Below, piece after piece: positions 32,848 to 43,883 of a DNA stretch of 64,000 bases; position 1 is the first letter of the stretch; each line of letters starts with the position of its first letter. The stretch comes from Arabidopsis thaliana (taxonomy: Eukaryota; Streptophyta; Magnoliopsida; Brassicales; Brassicaceae), in NCBI RefSeq assembly GCF_000001735.4, contig NC_003071.7, positions 9,355,151-9,419,150 on the forward strand, in the 5' to 3' direction. The notes under the pieces are model-generated. The model searched no databases. It saw only the letters and a program-made list of their open reading frames with translations, and was not told the DNA's origin. The translations under genes were made by a program, and so were the position numbers.

Positions 32848-34256
32848 ACAAACCGCTTTGATCTCCTAACATTTTAGATTCAAAAATCAAAACTTGTTAT
32901 CGGTTTTTACCTGAAGAGGAGAGAATCTTAAGGCATCATCAGCTTTAGCTTCAACTGTGTCTTTGTTGTTCCATAAACCAAGACTTTGTTTAGTGTAACA
33001 TTTTCAGATCCAATGGCACCAGCTTTCTTTTCTTTAGCCCATCATTAATGATATATGCATATCTCTATGAGGTCATCAAATGCGATCAAATTTATATAAC
33101 AACTTCAAGGGTCAACTTTAGCTGTCATAAATAGTTAAAAGAAAGTTAAATCCTATTGAGTCCTCATAGAGCAAACCTTTTTCCCCAGAGGTCACAATAC
33201 AGATTGCACAGAGGTCTTTAACGAATAATCACAATGATATTACTTGAGCCACAGACTGTCTATCGTATGATATCGGACAAGAGTGACATCAAACAGAAAA
33301 AAAAAGAAAGGAAGAAAAAACAATACAAAAAAAAACTAAAACGTACTGACTTTGATAGAAATGTTAAAAAGAAATCCCCAGAAACTGCATGTTTATCATT
33401 CTCATGCTCAGCCCACACCATCTGCAAAAGTTGGAGTTCAAGAAAACAAAACAAAACATAACTCTATCAAAAGCTGAAGACAAAAAGAAAAACATATGGA
33501 AACAAGAGCAATGCTCTATCTTTCTGGTAAGATAACCCCGAAAAGTGAAAACAATAGAAATCAAAGGGACAAACATAAAAAAAATGTTAAAACTCAAACT
33601 TAAGTCTAAAACCATGAGTGCAACAGCATGAACAGATGCTATAGTTTACAGTCCGTTTAAAGACGTTAGCACCAAAACCAGATGAGTGGAGAGATGGTGG
33701 ACGTTCAGTTTATAAAACCCAGTGCAACACTAAAACAAAAAAAGCCAAGAGACAAAAAGAATGTAACAATATTCGTCCCCACCATCACCAACCTATAGAG
33801 AAACTAACTTCGATAAAACAAATGGCACTTGAGAAAACTGTAAAACCAGGGACAGTAAAGAAAAGAAAACAAAACATAAACCAACAAAAGGAAAAATAAT
33901 GGAGAAAACAAAAAAAACAAAAGTATGGTGGGTCACATTGCATCTACTTGAAATAGAGTCGAAGCAAGATTCATGAATAATGAATTACGGCAACCGATGA
34001 CAATGCTAACCTACCTCTAGAACATAATTTAGGTATTTAATTCCTGTAGCAGTTCCTCCTAGGAATATACATATTTAGGCATTTAAGCCAACTATTTGAC
34101 TAGAGAGGCATAATAATGTCAGATAAAATTCCGGTACTACCACAAAAGCCTTAATCCATTTATCTACACATGACGGAGCTACAATGAATTTATGCTTATC
34201 CAAAGACATTCAAACCACAATATTAGCACAAACATTGCTACAAAACACCAAAGGTT
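32848..34256. other. Convergent 3' region: acidic-protein gene and UBA1A
   Basis: About 1.4 kb without a credible ORF. Most of it is A-rich on the plus strand, that is T-rich on the minus strand, as expected for a long, possibly spliced 3' UTR of the minus-strand RNA-binding gene. No repeats or RNA genes seen. Confidence 0.45.
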
Positions 34257-35300
34257 TCAGTGAACGTACCATGAATAGTTTGAGTAGCCATGAAAGGAGG
34301 AGCCACCAGCATCCGAATCTTTACCCGTCCCTCTTTTTCCACCAGCATCCGAATCAGGATAAGTACTAGGCAGACTCTGACCTCTAAAGTAAGAACCTAG
34401 AGCTGAAAGACCAGCAGCACCAACGCTTGGATCAACACCAATCCCACCCATTTGACTAGACTGTACCATATCAGAACCCAACCCGCCATGTGCTAGAGCA
34501 CCCGCTAACATCGGATACATGTAACCTCCCCCAGCTGCTGCTGCTGCTGCTAAAGCTGGATTTCCCAACATCCCAGCTCCATAAAGCGGATGGTATTGGT
34601 TCCCTAACATAAACGGCGAAGCAGCCATTCCACCACCGTTAAACACATGTTGACCTTGTACCTGCTGTTGCTGAGGCTGTCCATGATTAGCCATCGAACC
34701 CATACTAATCTTCACCGGACCAGGTTGATCATGCCCCTTTCCTGAAGCCGCAGGACCCATAGAAGCAAGCTGGCAAGTGGCAGTTCTATTAAGAATCCTC
34801 TTCTTCGGTTCTTTAAGAGCTTCTTTAGCTCCTTTCCTAGTCTTGAACATAACAAATCCAAACCCTTTAGCCTTACCAGTAGCCTTATCTATAACAACGG
34901 TACACTCTTCAATCTCACCATAACCTTCAAAGACTCCAACAAGAGTCTCGCGAGTCGTCTCCCATGGAAGACCATAAACGAAGATTTTCCTGTGTGTAAC
35001 ATCACGATCTGCGGCTTCTACGACGGCGGAATAGATCGAAGATCCGATTCGAGAAGCGGAACAAACTAGATCGACAAGCTGGTCCTTGGAATAAGGTTGT
35101 AGAAGCTCACGGAGCTCTTCTGGGTCGAATTCGTTGTCTGATTCGGAATCGCTAGAATCAGAGCTGGAGCTTGAACTTGAATATGGCGTTGAGGATTCTG
35201 GTTGTTGTTGTTGTTTGTTAATCTTCTGTTTCTTATCGAAATTCGTGGATTTGGATTTCACGAGTTTGCGCTTCTTAGATTTGTCTAGGGTTTTCGCCAT
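34257..35300 (-). CDS. UBA1A: UBA1A, UBP1-associated RNA-binding protein
   Basis: An intronless 347-aa ORF starting at the ATG 35298-35300 (MAKTLDKSKKRK). The frame extends upstream only to a TTG, so this is the first Met. The N-terminus is Lys-rich, then Gln- and Ser/Asp-rich. A single RRM lies at about residues 104-180, with RNP2 IFVYGL and RNP1 KGFGFVMF. The C-terminal part is Gly/Ala/Met/Gln-rich (QPQQQQVQGQ, ALAAAAAAGGGYMYP). UBA1 proteins bind U-rich RNA and associate with UBP1 in the nucleus, promoting accumulation of reporter mRNAs. It is the tandem paralog of the gene at 37247-38395, same strand. I recall At2g22090. Confidence 0.92.
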   Translation of the reverse strand: MAKTLDKSKKRKLVKSKSTNFDKKQKINKQQQQPESSTPYSSSSSSSDSSDSESDNEFDPEELRELLQPYSKDQLVDLVCSASRIGSSIYSAVVEAADRDVTHRKIFVYGLPWETTRETLVGVFEGYGEIEECTVVIDKATGKAKGFGFVMFKTRKGAKEALKEPKKRILNRTATCQLASMGPAASGKGHDQPGPVKISMGSMANHGQPQQQQVQGQHVFNGGGMAASPFMLGNQYHPLYGAGMLGNPALAAAAAAGGGYMYPMLAGALAHGGLGSDMVQSSQMGGIGVDPSVGAAGLSALGSYFRGQSLPSTYPDSDAGGKRGTGKDSDAGGSSFHGYSNYSWYVH

Positions 35301-37246
35301 TGTAGTAGAGGATAAACGAGTCAAGAAGCTTTTAGGGATTTTGATTTTTGATTTTTGATTTCAGTTTCCTGTTTCCCCTCGGGTCAAGAGTTCGATTTAC
35401 TTTATCCTCGAGATGTCGTTTTTCCGATTTTTTCAGTTTAATTTTTTTTTTATTCGAGTATTTTGCTTTGAATATATTTTCAAATATTTAGATTATTTTT
35501 GGATTGGTTTATTTTGAATATTTTTATTATTTTACATATTTTTAAATATTTGCTTTATATTTAAGATAAGGCCTTAGATCTTTGTAGAGGTTACATGGCA
35601 AGATGCTGGCTTTAAGTTATGATGGCTATACATCAACCGGAATACCATAAGCTCCCTAACTTTACGGGGTGTGAACTTTGTGGTACTTTTCTTTTAGAGC
35701 GCCGTCAGAAAAGATTCCTGGCTAGGCAGAGGTTTTAGCCATATTGGTGGTGTCGCTCTGCTACTTGTTTATTCATTCACCAGTTGAAACTTTTTTTTCT
35801 TTCTTTTTTATCTTTATGTGTTATGAGAAACTAAAAAAATAGTCACCGAGATCTTAGAGAGGGTTTTGTTTTTGTTCTTAAGATTTTCAGAGTTTCCCCA
35901 TTGGAAAGAAAAACAAAGCCCTCATAAGATCATGATCACAAAACAACGAAATCAAATGACCAAAACCAAACCAAAGTTGATTTAGCTGAAGCATACTATA
36001 GATTAATACGAGTTGATTCATATGGATGGATGGATAGCTGCAGAGAAGACCAAAAACCGAGAAACAAGATTGATCCTCTTAAGAAATCGAAAAACTGAAA
36101 ACAAGATTGATCCTCTTAAGAAAACAAGCATTCGCATCATCGGTCACTGTGAGGTCATTGTGAAAATCCAAAGAAAAAAAAAAAAAAAACAAGTATGCTT
36201 TGCTACCATAACCAGAGTTATATAGAATATGAATAACGAGCAGGTAAAAAAAAGGTAAATCCAGAACAAAGCTATGTAAGGTGAAAAACAAATTGGGTCC
36301 AAGTACCGATGACCAAAAACAATCTTGAACTTAGGCAAGAAAACTTGGCAACTGATATCAAAATGGACTCTTAAATACAAAAGAGAAAGGGGCGACACTA
36401 CCATAAAAGAGGAATGTGATGAAAGAGATTGAGAAGCTTATAAAAACCTATGGGGAAGAAAACAATGCTTGAAGGAAAGAAAACTCAGGTTGTTTATTCC
36501 AGAGAAAATCAACTTGAAGCTTTTGAAAGAGTCCCAAAACTTTTTCCAGTACTCAAAAAGACAGATTTAAAACAAGAATGTAAAACCATTATGTCTGATC
36601 CTACAAACGGGTCTCAAGACAACTGCAGCTGGAAGATACAGACTTTTGGCAGTTATGACATATAGTGGACAAAACTATAAATGTCATAAGCTTCTTCTCC
36701 AGCTATAGCGAACAGATATTCAATGAAAATGCGGGAAAACATAAAACCAAAAACAAGGAAAAACAAAAGAGAAAAACATACGCCATGCCACAGAAGAAAA
36801 CCAGACGTGAGTTTGATGGGTAAGGAGAAGACAGAAGACCATAATGGGGGACTCCAAAAGGGAAAACAAAGAGATAGCAAACTACTTTAAACCAATATTG
36901 ATCCTAGTAACTAAATCTTCTAGACAAAATGACCACATTTCACTGGTTTATGAGAACAGAGCAGAACACCAATGACAGACTTCCAGAGAGCAACAGAAAA
37001 TTCATCCTTTGAGCACACATCTCCCTCAAAATGGCTCATATAGGGGTAGATACCTCGTTAAAAGAGACTATAAATAATGAAACTAAAAAAGTAGGTTTGA
37101 AACATCAGGCATAGAAAATAAAGATCCGCAAAAAAAACTCCTGCAATTCCCAAAATATCAAGTTGGAGTCGAAGATACCGGACTAATCATTAGCCTAATC
37201 TATAACTTGAAATATCAGAGAACATGGTCATACCACTTGGGTTCTC
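35301..37246. other. Spacer between UBA1A and UBA1B
   Basis: About 1.9 kb. The part next to 35300 is the UBA1A promoter. The part below 37246 should be the UBA1B 3' UTR. No ORF here shows a recognisable domain. A 25-bp direct repeat with A-rich filler lies at 36062-36122. Confidence 0.45.
36062..36122. repeat. 25-bp direct repeat with short filler
   Basis: AAACAAGATTGATCCTCTTA plus AGAAA occurs at 36062-36086 and 36098-36122, separated by tcgaaaaactg. It lies in the probable UBA1B 3' UTR. Confidence 0.75.
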
Positions 37247-38395
37247 TTATCTCAGATACCAAGCACGTTCACCATCAAAACCAGCACCAGCACCAGCACC
37301 CGCACCAACACCGTTAACATTACCATCACCAACATATTGTCCCACCATTCCCATATGATTCGGTGGCATCATAGGTCCTTGATTCATCATACCCGAGCCA
37401 AACATACGATAATTCTGTAAACCAGCAACCATCGGATTACCCATCATTGCACCATACATAGGATTAAAACCAGGAGGAGGCTGAGAATGTCCATAAAAGG
37501 GCATGTTCTGTCCAGCATACATTGACATATTCTGCTGCTGCTGATGTCCCTTATCAAGTCCATGACCCAAATCAATCCCAGGCAAAGCCATTTCACTCTG
37601 ATTACCCGTATGACTCAAATCAATCTTCACAGACTCAACCGGTTGTTGTTGTTCTCGTGGCTTTCCAGAATTAAACGGCCTAGCTGGTAAACAACTAACA
37701 GTTCGATTATACATTCTCTTCTCCGGATTCTTCAACGCCGCTCTCGCTCCTTTACGCGTCTTAAACAACACAAAGCCAAAACCTTTAGCTCTTCCTGTAT
37801 CTTTATCCATAACCACAGAACATTCCGTTATCTCCCCATAAACCTCAAAAGCCGCCTTGAGATTCTCATGCGTTGTATCCCATCCAAGACCACGCACGAA
37901 TATGTTCCGTTGAGAACTATCTCTATCCGCTGATTCAAACACTGCTGAGATCAATTTAGAACCTTTCTCAGCAGTTTTGTAAATTAGGTTAATAAGCTCC
38001 TCTTTAGAGTAAGATTCAAGTAGATTCTTAATATCTTCCTTATCGAATTCGAAATCAGAATCAGACTCAATGGTAACAATCGGGACCGTAACAGGCTTTG
38101 AATCGACGATCTCTTCGGATTCATCTGATGATCTCTTATGTTTCTTCTTACTCTCCTTCGATTTCTTAGGAGATGGAGATGGAGATGGAGATTTCTCCTC
38201 TTCTTCTACTTCTTCGTATTTCTTCGATTTCTTCTTTGATTTCTCTGGTTTCTCTTCCTCTTTGGATTTCGATTTATGTTTTTTTGAGATTTTCTTCTCT
38301 CTTACAGCGAGTTCTTCAGCTTCGCGACGCTTCCTCTCCTTCCTCTCCTTCTTCTCTTTCTTCTCCTTCTTACGTTCTTCTCCTTCTTTCGCCAT
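37247..38395 (-). CDS. UBA1B: UBA1B, UBP1-associated RNA-binding protein
   Basis: An intronless 382-aa ORF. Residues 1-100 are extremely charged, mostly Lys/Glu/Arg with Ser-Pro repeats ([35 protein letters not shown]), consistent with nuclear and nucleolar targeting. A short acidic helix region shared with UBA1A follows ([20 protein letters not shown]). One RRM lies at about 163-240 with RNP2 IFVRGL and RNP1 KGFGFVLF. The C-terminus is Met/Gly/Gln/Pro-rich and ends [19 protein letters not shown]. Domain order and the RRM are clearly paralogous to UBA1A. A nuclear U-rich RNA-binding role is inferred from the family. I recall At2g22100. Confidence 0.9.
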   Translation of the reverse strand: MAKEGEERKKEKKEKKERKERKRREAEELAVREKKISKKHKSKSKEEEKPEKSKKKSKKYEEVEEEEKSPSPSPSPKKSKESKKKHKRSSDESEEIVDSKPVTVPIVTIESDSDFEFDKEDIKNLLESYSKEELINLIYKTAEKGSKLISAVFESADRDSSQRNIFVRGLGWDTTHENLKAAFEVYGEITECSVVMDKDTGRAKGFGFVLFKTRKGARAALKNPEKRMYNRTVSCLPARPFNSGKPREQQQPVESVKIDLSHTGNQSEMALPGIDLGHGLDKGHQQQQNMSMYAGQNMPFYGHSQPPPGFNPMYGAMMGNPMVAGLQNYRMFGSGMMNQGPMMPPNHMGMVGQYVGDGNVNGVGAGAGAGAGFDGERAWYLR

Positions 38396-38519
38396 TGTTG
38401 ACGGCAGTGGCTACCAAAAAAAACACTCTGAATAGAGTAACTCCTCTAAAATAGGGTGCACCAGAGAACACTAGATTATTTAAGTATATTTATAATAAAG
38501 TAAAGAGTCTAACAAAAAC

Positions 38520-38593
38520 GTCTGGGTGGTGTAGTCGGTTATCACGCTAGTCTCACACACTAGAGGTCCCCGGTTCGAACCCGGGCTCAGACA
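38520..38593 (+). tRNA. tRNA-Val (anticodon CAC)
   Basis: A 74-nt cloverleaf. The acceptor arms GTCTGGG and CTCAGAC pair with one G-T, followed by discriminator A. The D arm contains the A box TGGTGTAGTCGG, the anticodon stem CTAGT/ACTAG closes the loop CTCACAC (anticodon CAC, Val), and the T arm CCCGGTTCGAACCCGGG holds the B box. No intron and no encoded CCA. A T run right after (from about 38598) is a pol III terminator. It lies between the divergent UBA1B and RING-CH genes. Confidence 0.97.
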
Positions 38594-38875
38594 TGCTTTT
38601 TTTTTTGCAACACATAATTTTTTTTTTTAACATGAATTAGTAGAGGGGCAAAAACGTCAAAATACAGAAAAGGAAAAAGATACAACATTTCTGGTTTTTG
38701 TGTGCCGGCGAAGAACCGGTGAGTGACGGGTCAATTCACATACTTGTTTAACGGCAACAAAAACCTACCGATAAATGCTAAACTAACGAAATCGGATCAT
38801 AGCTCGACGAAGTCTCGATCTTTTCTATTCTCTCTTTCTGGGTATTCGTGGGTTTTACCCAGATTTCGAAATTGA

Positions 38876-41618
38876 ATGGCGGACGAACTGGAATTGTCGC
38901 CGTTGGTTCCACCGTCGCCGATGGTCGAGCCTTCCGAGATCGATCTCGAAGCTGGAGGACCTGGTGAACAAATTCAGTGCCGAATCTGCCTTGAAACTGA
39001 TGGTAATGTCTTCTAAAACCATTTAGATTCGCTTCTTCCTTAAATAGATTCTTTGCTTCTTGCTAGTGATTGTTGAACATTTTCATGTGCTCATAGATAT
39101 GTCTAACTTCAGTTCAAGAATTCGGATTATGAAATTCGAATTGGCTAGATCGTTAATGGTTCTGATGTGATTTAGATTAGTGTTAGTGATAAACTCTTTT
39201 TTTATAAAAGACTAGTGATTTAAAACCGTGATATAGTGAGAGAGCTTTTGTTCTAACTTACTTGGTTGATTCAAGCTCATTTATTGATCATGGTCAGGTA
39301 GGGATTTCATTGCCCCATGCAAATGCAAAGGAACATCAAAGTATGTACATCGTGATTGCTTGGATCATTGGAGAGCTATAAAGGTTCCATTTTTTCATAC
39401 GCTTTAGCTCAACTTGGGTCCATGCTTGGCTGTCGTTAGTGTTACTTGAAACTTGAAAGCTATGAATGCTCGCTTTCACTCTTTGACTATTTGTTGTTAT
39501 CCCTTCCATTTTCAATCAAATATGACAACCTGTGTAAGTGTTATTGAATAGGAACTTCCCTTTTGTTGTAAATTTCTATTTTTGTTGAATACGAAAACCA
39601 TTCGAAGGCTAAACAACTAAAGAATGATGGTTTTGGATGTGAAATTTTCAGAGTTGATATATGTTTCATGAGTGATGATTAGAGTGGTGGTGTTTTTGGT
39701 AGTATCATGGTAAAATAATGAATAGCAGATGTTGACGCCTGGTAAGCTCGTTTTATTGCAGGAAGGTTTCGCGTTTGCGCACTGCACAACTTGCAAGGCT
39801 CCATATTATCTGAGAGTTCACAGTGCTGGAGATAGGAAATGGCGGACATTGAAGTTTCGCTTCTTTGTTACTCGAGACATTTTATCCATATTTCTTGCTG
39901 TTCAGCTTGTAAGTATTCATTTTTCATGTGTGCTTCTGTTTCTTACAGTAGTTTTTCTTTCATTTGGTAATATATCTAACTCATGCCTTTTAAATGACTT
40001 CATCTGCTCACAGGTGATTGCTGCATTGGCCTACATGGTCTATTTCATAGATAGTTACCAGCAATCATGGCTTCGTCATATATGGGGTTTTGACAGTGAG
40101 GTCACGTTTTATTACATGTGTGGTATGATCCCAAACTTTAATATCTAAATAAATTCCCCTCTAGATAAGATAATATTTTTTAGTAAGACCTCTGCCAAGT
40201 GTAGTTGGTAAGACGGGAATGCTAAGTTTATTATTGTACATATGTCCTACAGTCCTTGTTAAAGCTTTGCTTCAATCAGAATCTTAGATTCCAATGTAAG
40301 GAGTTTGCTATTAGATGATTTCATTGCCTCTACGTAGTAGGAAGTGAAGCAAGGGTTTTGTGATCAGTTAGATTTAGATCAAAAGTTAAGGGGTTGGCTA
40401 CGTTACGAATATACAGTTAGAGTTCTGGACCTCGTAGAATTTTTAACTAAATAAGAATTTTCAAAGCAAGTGTATTAGAATTTAGTAATTAAAATTTTGT
40501 GTTTTACACAGCTCTTCATGAAAATTTGTTACTAAAGAAATTTATACCAAGTGATTCTAAAATTTTACATGTGTGTATGAGCTACTGGTGTTTATTTACA
40601 TGAGGATTTTGTTGTGTGCAGGAGCTTTATTATTCTTTGCTCTGCTGGGTCTATCTGGATGCGTCATAACCTGCTATGATCGAAGGGTTCGCAATGACTT
40701 AGCACAGCCTTGCCGTGAATTGTGTCTCTGTTGTTGCCAGCCTGGGTACAATTTCCATACTTCTTCCTTTGTTTTTGTTTTCAGTCATTGGCGTTTTCCT
40801 GATTATAAGTGTTCCTCATTTGGTCACATGATAGACTTTCGTAAAAAATAGTTTGCTGAATATGTGGGCTTTTGCTTTACCTGGTTCCTGGGTGATTTAT
40901 GTTTGAATAAGCGACATCAGAGACTAGAAATGGTGAGACAAGCCAGAGGAATTCTGTTACACAATAGTTAGTGAAAAATTAGAATACTAACTAGATCCTC
41001 TTCTTTTGTCTGCTAAACTCTATCTATATTATCTGCCAAACTACTATGATCGAGTTTATTATCTGCCAAACTACAACACAACAAAAGTACATACACTATT
41101 GAAAATATTTTGTCAGCTCCCATTTAATAAACATATATATCATCAATATGCAGGATATGCACAGACTGCCATCTACCAGGAACTATTTGTATGTGGGCAG
41201 ATTGCACCGCATGTACTGAAGGCTGTGCAAGTGCAGTTAGTGAGTGTGGAGGTTGCCTTGGAGGTGCAGGGGAAGCCGGATTGCCATTACTCTTCATAAC
41301 GGCATTAGTAATTCTCGGTCTATTTACAGTTATCGGTATATTCTATAGCGTATTGGTTGCAACCATGGTTGGACAGCGCATTTGGCAGCGCCATTACCAC
41401 ATTCTCGCCAAAAGAATGCTAACAAAGGTAAGATTTTTATTTACCTTCTACGGTTTCTAATTGTTTATCATTCAATGTTTCTTTATACCTTCTTTATTTG
41501 GTGTTTGTAGGAGTATGTGGTCGAGGATGTAGATGGCGAAATGACGGGGTCAGAATGGTCTCCCCCGGCTTTACCAACTGAGCATGTCCAGCAGCTGAAG
41601 ACGCTTGGCCTTCTGTGA
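38876..41618 (+). CDS. RING-CH (RINGv) membrane-associated E3 ligase-like protein
   Basis: Seven exons: 38876-39002, 39298-39383, 39762-39908, 40014-40122, 40622-40745, 41154-41427, 41511-41618. They encode about 324 aa. A RING-CH finger lies near residues 35-82: CRICLETDGRDFIAPCKCKG, then HRDC and CTTC, a C4HC3 pattern. Several hydrophobic segments follow (FFVTRDILSIFLAVQLVIAALAYMVYF, ALLFFALLGLSGCVITCY, LPLLFITALVILGLFTVIG). Between them is a Cys-rich loop (CRELCLCCCQPG, CTDCHLPG). RING-CH/MARCH proteins are membrane E3 ligases. The substrate here is unknown. The long introns contain spurious ORFs. Start MADELELSPLVPPSP is the first ATG after a clear leader. I recall At2g22120. Confidence 0.9.
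41027..41074. repeat. 18-bp direct repeat with 12-nt filler, intronic
   Basis: TATTATCTGCCAAACTAC at 41027-41044 and 41057-41074 flank tatgatcgagtt. The filler and its edge (ctatgatcga) match the exon sequence near 40675. Confidence 0.75.
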
Positions 41619-42713
41619 AACTATATGGCTTTTGATTAAAACTATGGGAGATTTTTAACTGCACGCAGGGAAATGCATTTGACAAGTGGTGAGAGAGAGA
41701 ACTCACAGAACGATGAAATCTAATAGATCTTTTGTATTTGTAAAGAAAAGACTCCAACTTATTAAAGAGTCCGTGATCTCTCCCATTGAGTCAGAGACCT
41801 CTCCAATTCACGAACTGAGCTTGTGTTGAATGTTTGTTTCTAATATAGGTAAATATCCGAAATAACTATTTTACTTTCGGATTATTTTAACTCGAAGCAA
41901 GTTTTTACAATGGCGATTACAGTTTAAGACGGTGGGATTAGTTGAAATGGCAGCATGTAAGAAGCTTAGACGGCGTTTTTAAGCAGTTTAAACAGTCCGT
42001 AAGCTATCTAGAGTCCGTATGCTTTTTGTGGTTATCATATTTTAAGTTAAAAGTGTTAACTTCAAAGTTAAAACTTTTAACCGTAGTGATCAAAAACATT
42101 TGGTTCCAAACTTTCAATGAGTATCATCGATTTCGAAGGGTAGAATATCTTTTTTTGTGCAAAGGGTAGAATATCTAGAAGTTGAAATTGAAAAATAAAT
42201 GATATACTATTACAAACCCAACAAAGTTAACAAAATTTTGTTTTCTTATCCAATTAAAGAAATTCGAATTCCTTAGAAAATAAATATAAAATTAAATGCT
42301 TCTTAATTTTATTGTTCATGACACAAAAAAATGGATAGAGAATATAATGTGATAATGTTAATGTATTAGTTATTTGTTTGAACTAATACACTTTTTAAGT
42401 ATGGAAATGGATAGAGATAACACGTATCTATGAACTACAAATGAAAAACACATGGGAAAAAATTAAGTTAATTGCTATAACTTTAACATGGTGAGAAGAT
42501 GCATATAGTAATCAATGTAGTCAACCCTATATTTTTTTTACATTCATTCACTTTCTATTTATTTTTATTTATGCTTAGATGTATACCCGTATATATATAA
42601 ACATAAACATTACATAGCCATAAAGCAAAGAAAAGAGTCATTCATTTATCCTCTAATTTACAAAACATTAGTACGTAGCTTTCTTTTTTTTTGTTGCAAT
42701 CGATATATTGATC
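41619..42713. other. Intergenic region before LCR35
   Basis: 3' UTR of the RING-CH gene, then AT-rich sequence and the LCR35 promoter (TATATATATAAAC at about 42590-42602). No gene is seen. One direct-repeat/T-tract structure lies at 42136-42176. Confidence 0.5.
42136..42176. repeat. 15-bp direct repeat flanking T-tract filler
   Basis: AAGGGTAGAATATCT at 42136-42150 and 42162-42176, separated by ttttttgtgca. Confidence 0.7.
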
Positions 42714-43109
42714 ATGGCCAAGATATCATATTCTTATTTCCTCGTACTCATGCTTGTGGTCTCAGGTAATTTCATTTTCCACTTCCAAACGTTAAAGTAG
42801 TTTTCATATTTACATTACATAAAATATCTAAGCATTGACACATATATTTAGTCTCACATCAAATTTTTTTTTTTTTTTGAAAGAGAATAGTTTCACATCA
42901 TAACATGGTATTTTACCTTTTCAGTTTTTTCAGTGGTTGAGAAGGCTAAGGGAGATGGAAGTTGTACTATAATCATTGATCCAAAAGCTCCATCATGTGA
43001 CATTATTCAATGTCGTCTATCCTGCATTACAGACTACAATGGACTTGCAGAATGTATTGCATCCAGAATTGGTAGTCCTCCTAATTGTGTATGTACTTAT
43101 GATTGTTAA
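42714..43109 (+). CDS. LCR35: LCR35, defensin-like secreted peptide
   Basis: Two exons, 42714-42765 and 42925-43109, encode 78 aa. Exon 1 is a signal peptide ([17 protein letters not shown]), as usual for the family, where the intron separates signal and mature parts. The mature peptide has eight cysteines: [25 protein letters not shown], fitting the low-molecular-weight cysteine-rich (LCR) plant defensin-like pattern of four disulfides. It is too short for the ORF-size cut-off because of the intron. Likely a secreted defence or signalling peptide. I recall At2g22121; the LCR35 number is from memory. Confidence 0.82.
42849..42900. repeat. 13-bp direct repeat flanking T-tract filler, in the LCR35 intron
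   Basis: TAGTCTCACATCA (42849-42861) and TAGTTTCACATCA (42888-42900) flank a 26-nt filler made of a T run and gaaagagaa. It lies inside the LCR35 intron. Confidence 0.65.
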
Positions 43110-43829
43110 AGATATAAATTGTAATCAATATATAATGTCTTATAATTAATAAAATAAGTTCCTTCATCTATATGAATAAAATTTGGAAGTTCTTCCGCCA
43201 TGTGTAGGATTGAATGATTAACTATGGAAATATCCAAAAGATATCAGTCACTATATTAATCGATTATTATTTCAGTCACTTCAGATTATTATTTTTCTCA
43301 TAAATCTGGCTATTTACAACTCAACATACAATATTAATCCGCAACATAGAAGATCATGTGGGAAGGATTTAAATTGTATAGTCTGAGAATTTAACATGTT
43401 ACCTTATGTAAAAGCACTAATATCTAATTAATCAATCACGTAACCAAAAACACTTCACGGAGAGGTTGCTAATTTGACTTTTATGCAATTTTAGATGGTC
43501 TAAACGTTTATATAAGCAATAGTTATTCATTATATAATCGTTTAATTTAATTTAGATGTTTTAAGCTCTAAATAGTAGAGTCTGAAATGCTTGTTTGGAT
43601 ATAGATTTTATCAAATGGTTTTCAACGTTTATGTTTCGTACGTTTTTAATAAATCATTAGTGTTTCCTTTCTTAGTTATAATATATTGTATGATCAACTG
43701 AAAAAAAATGTAAAATCGTAAGAGAAAAAGGAAAAATATAGGAATATATAATTAAGCTTTTAAAAATGGGACAAATGGTAAGGAAGAAATACAAAGTTAC
43801 AAAGGTTTGAAATCTATGGTCATCTTGAA

Positions 43830-43883
43830 AACAATTGTGATAAACTAAGACACAAAATAAATTCTTAGTTTATCACAATTGTT
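43830..43883. repeat. Perfect 21-bp inverted repeat (hairpin)
   Basis: The arms at 43830-43850 (starting AACAATTGTGATAAACTAAG) and 43863-43883 are exact reverse complements, with a 12-nt loop. No transposon terminal sequence or target duplication is evident. Confidence 0.85.

Noticed and set aside
32465-32890. 141-aa minus-strand ORF rich in His, Leu and Pro
   Set aside because: It is the antisense of the GAT/GAA codon-rich acidic exon; the composition is fully explained by that.
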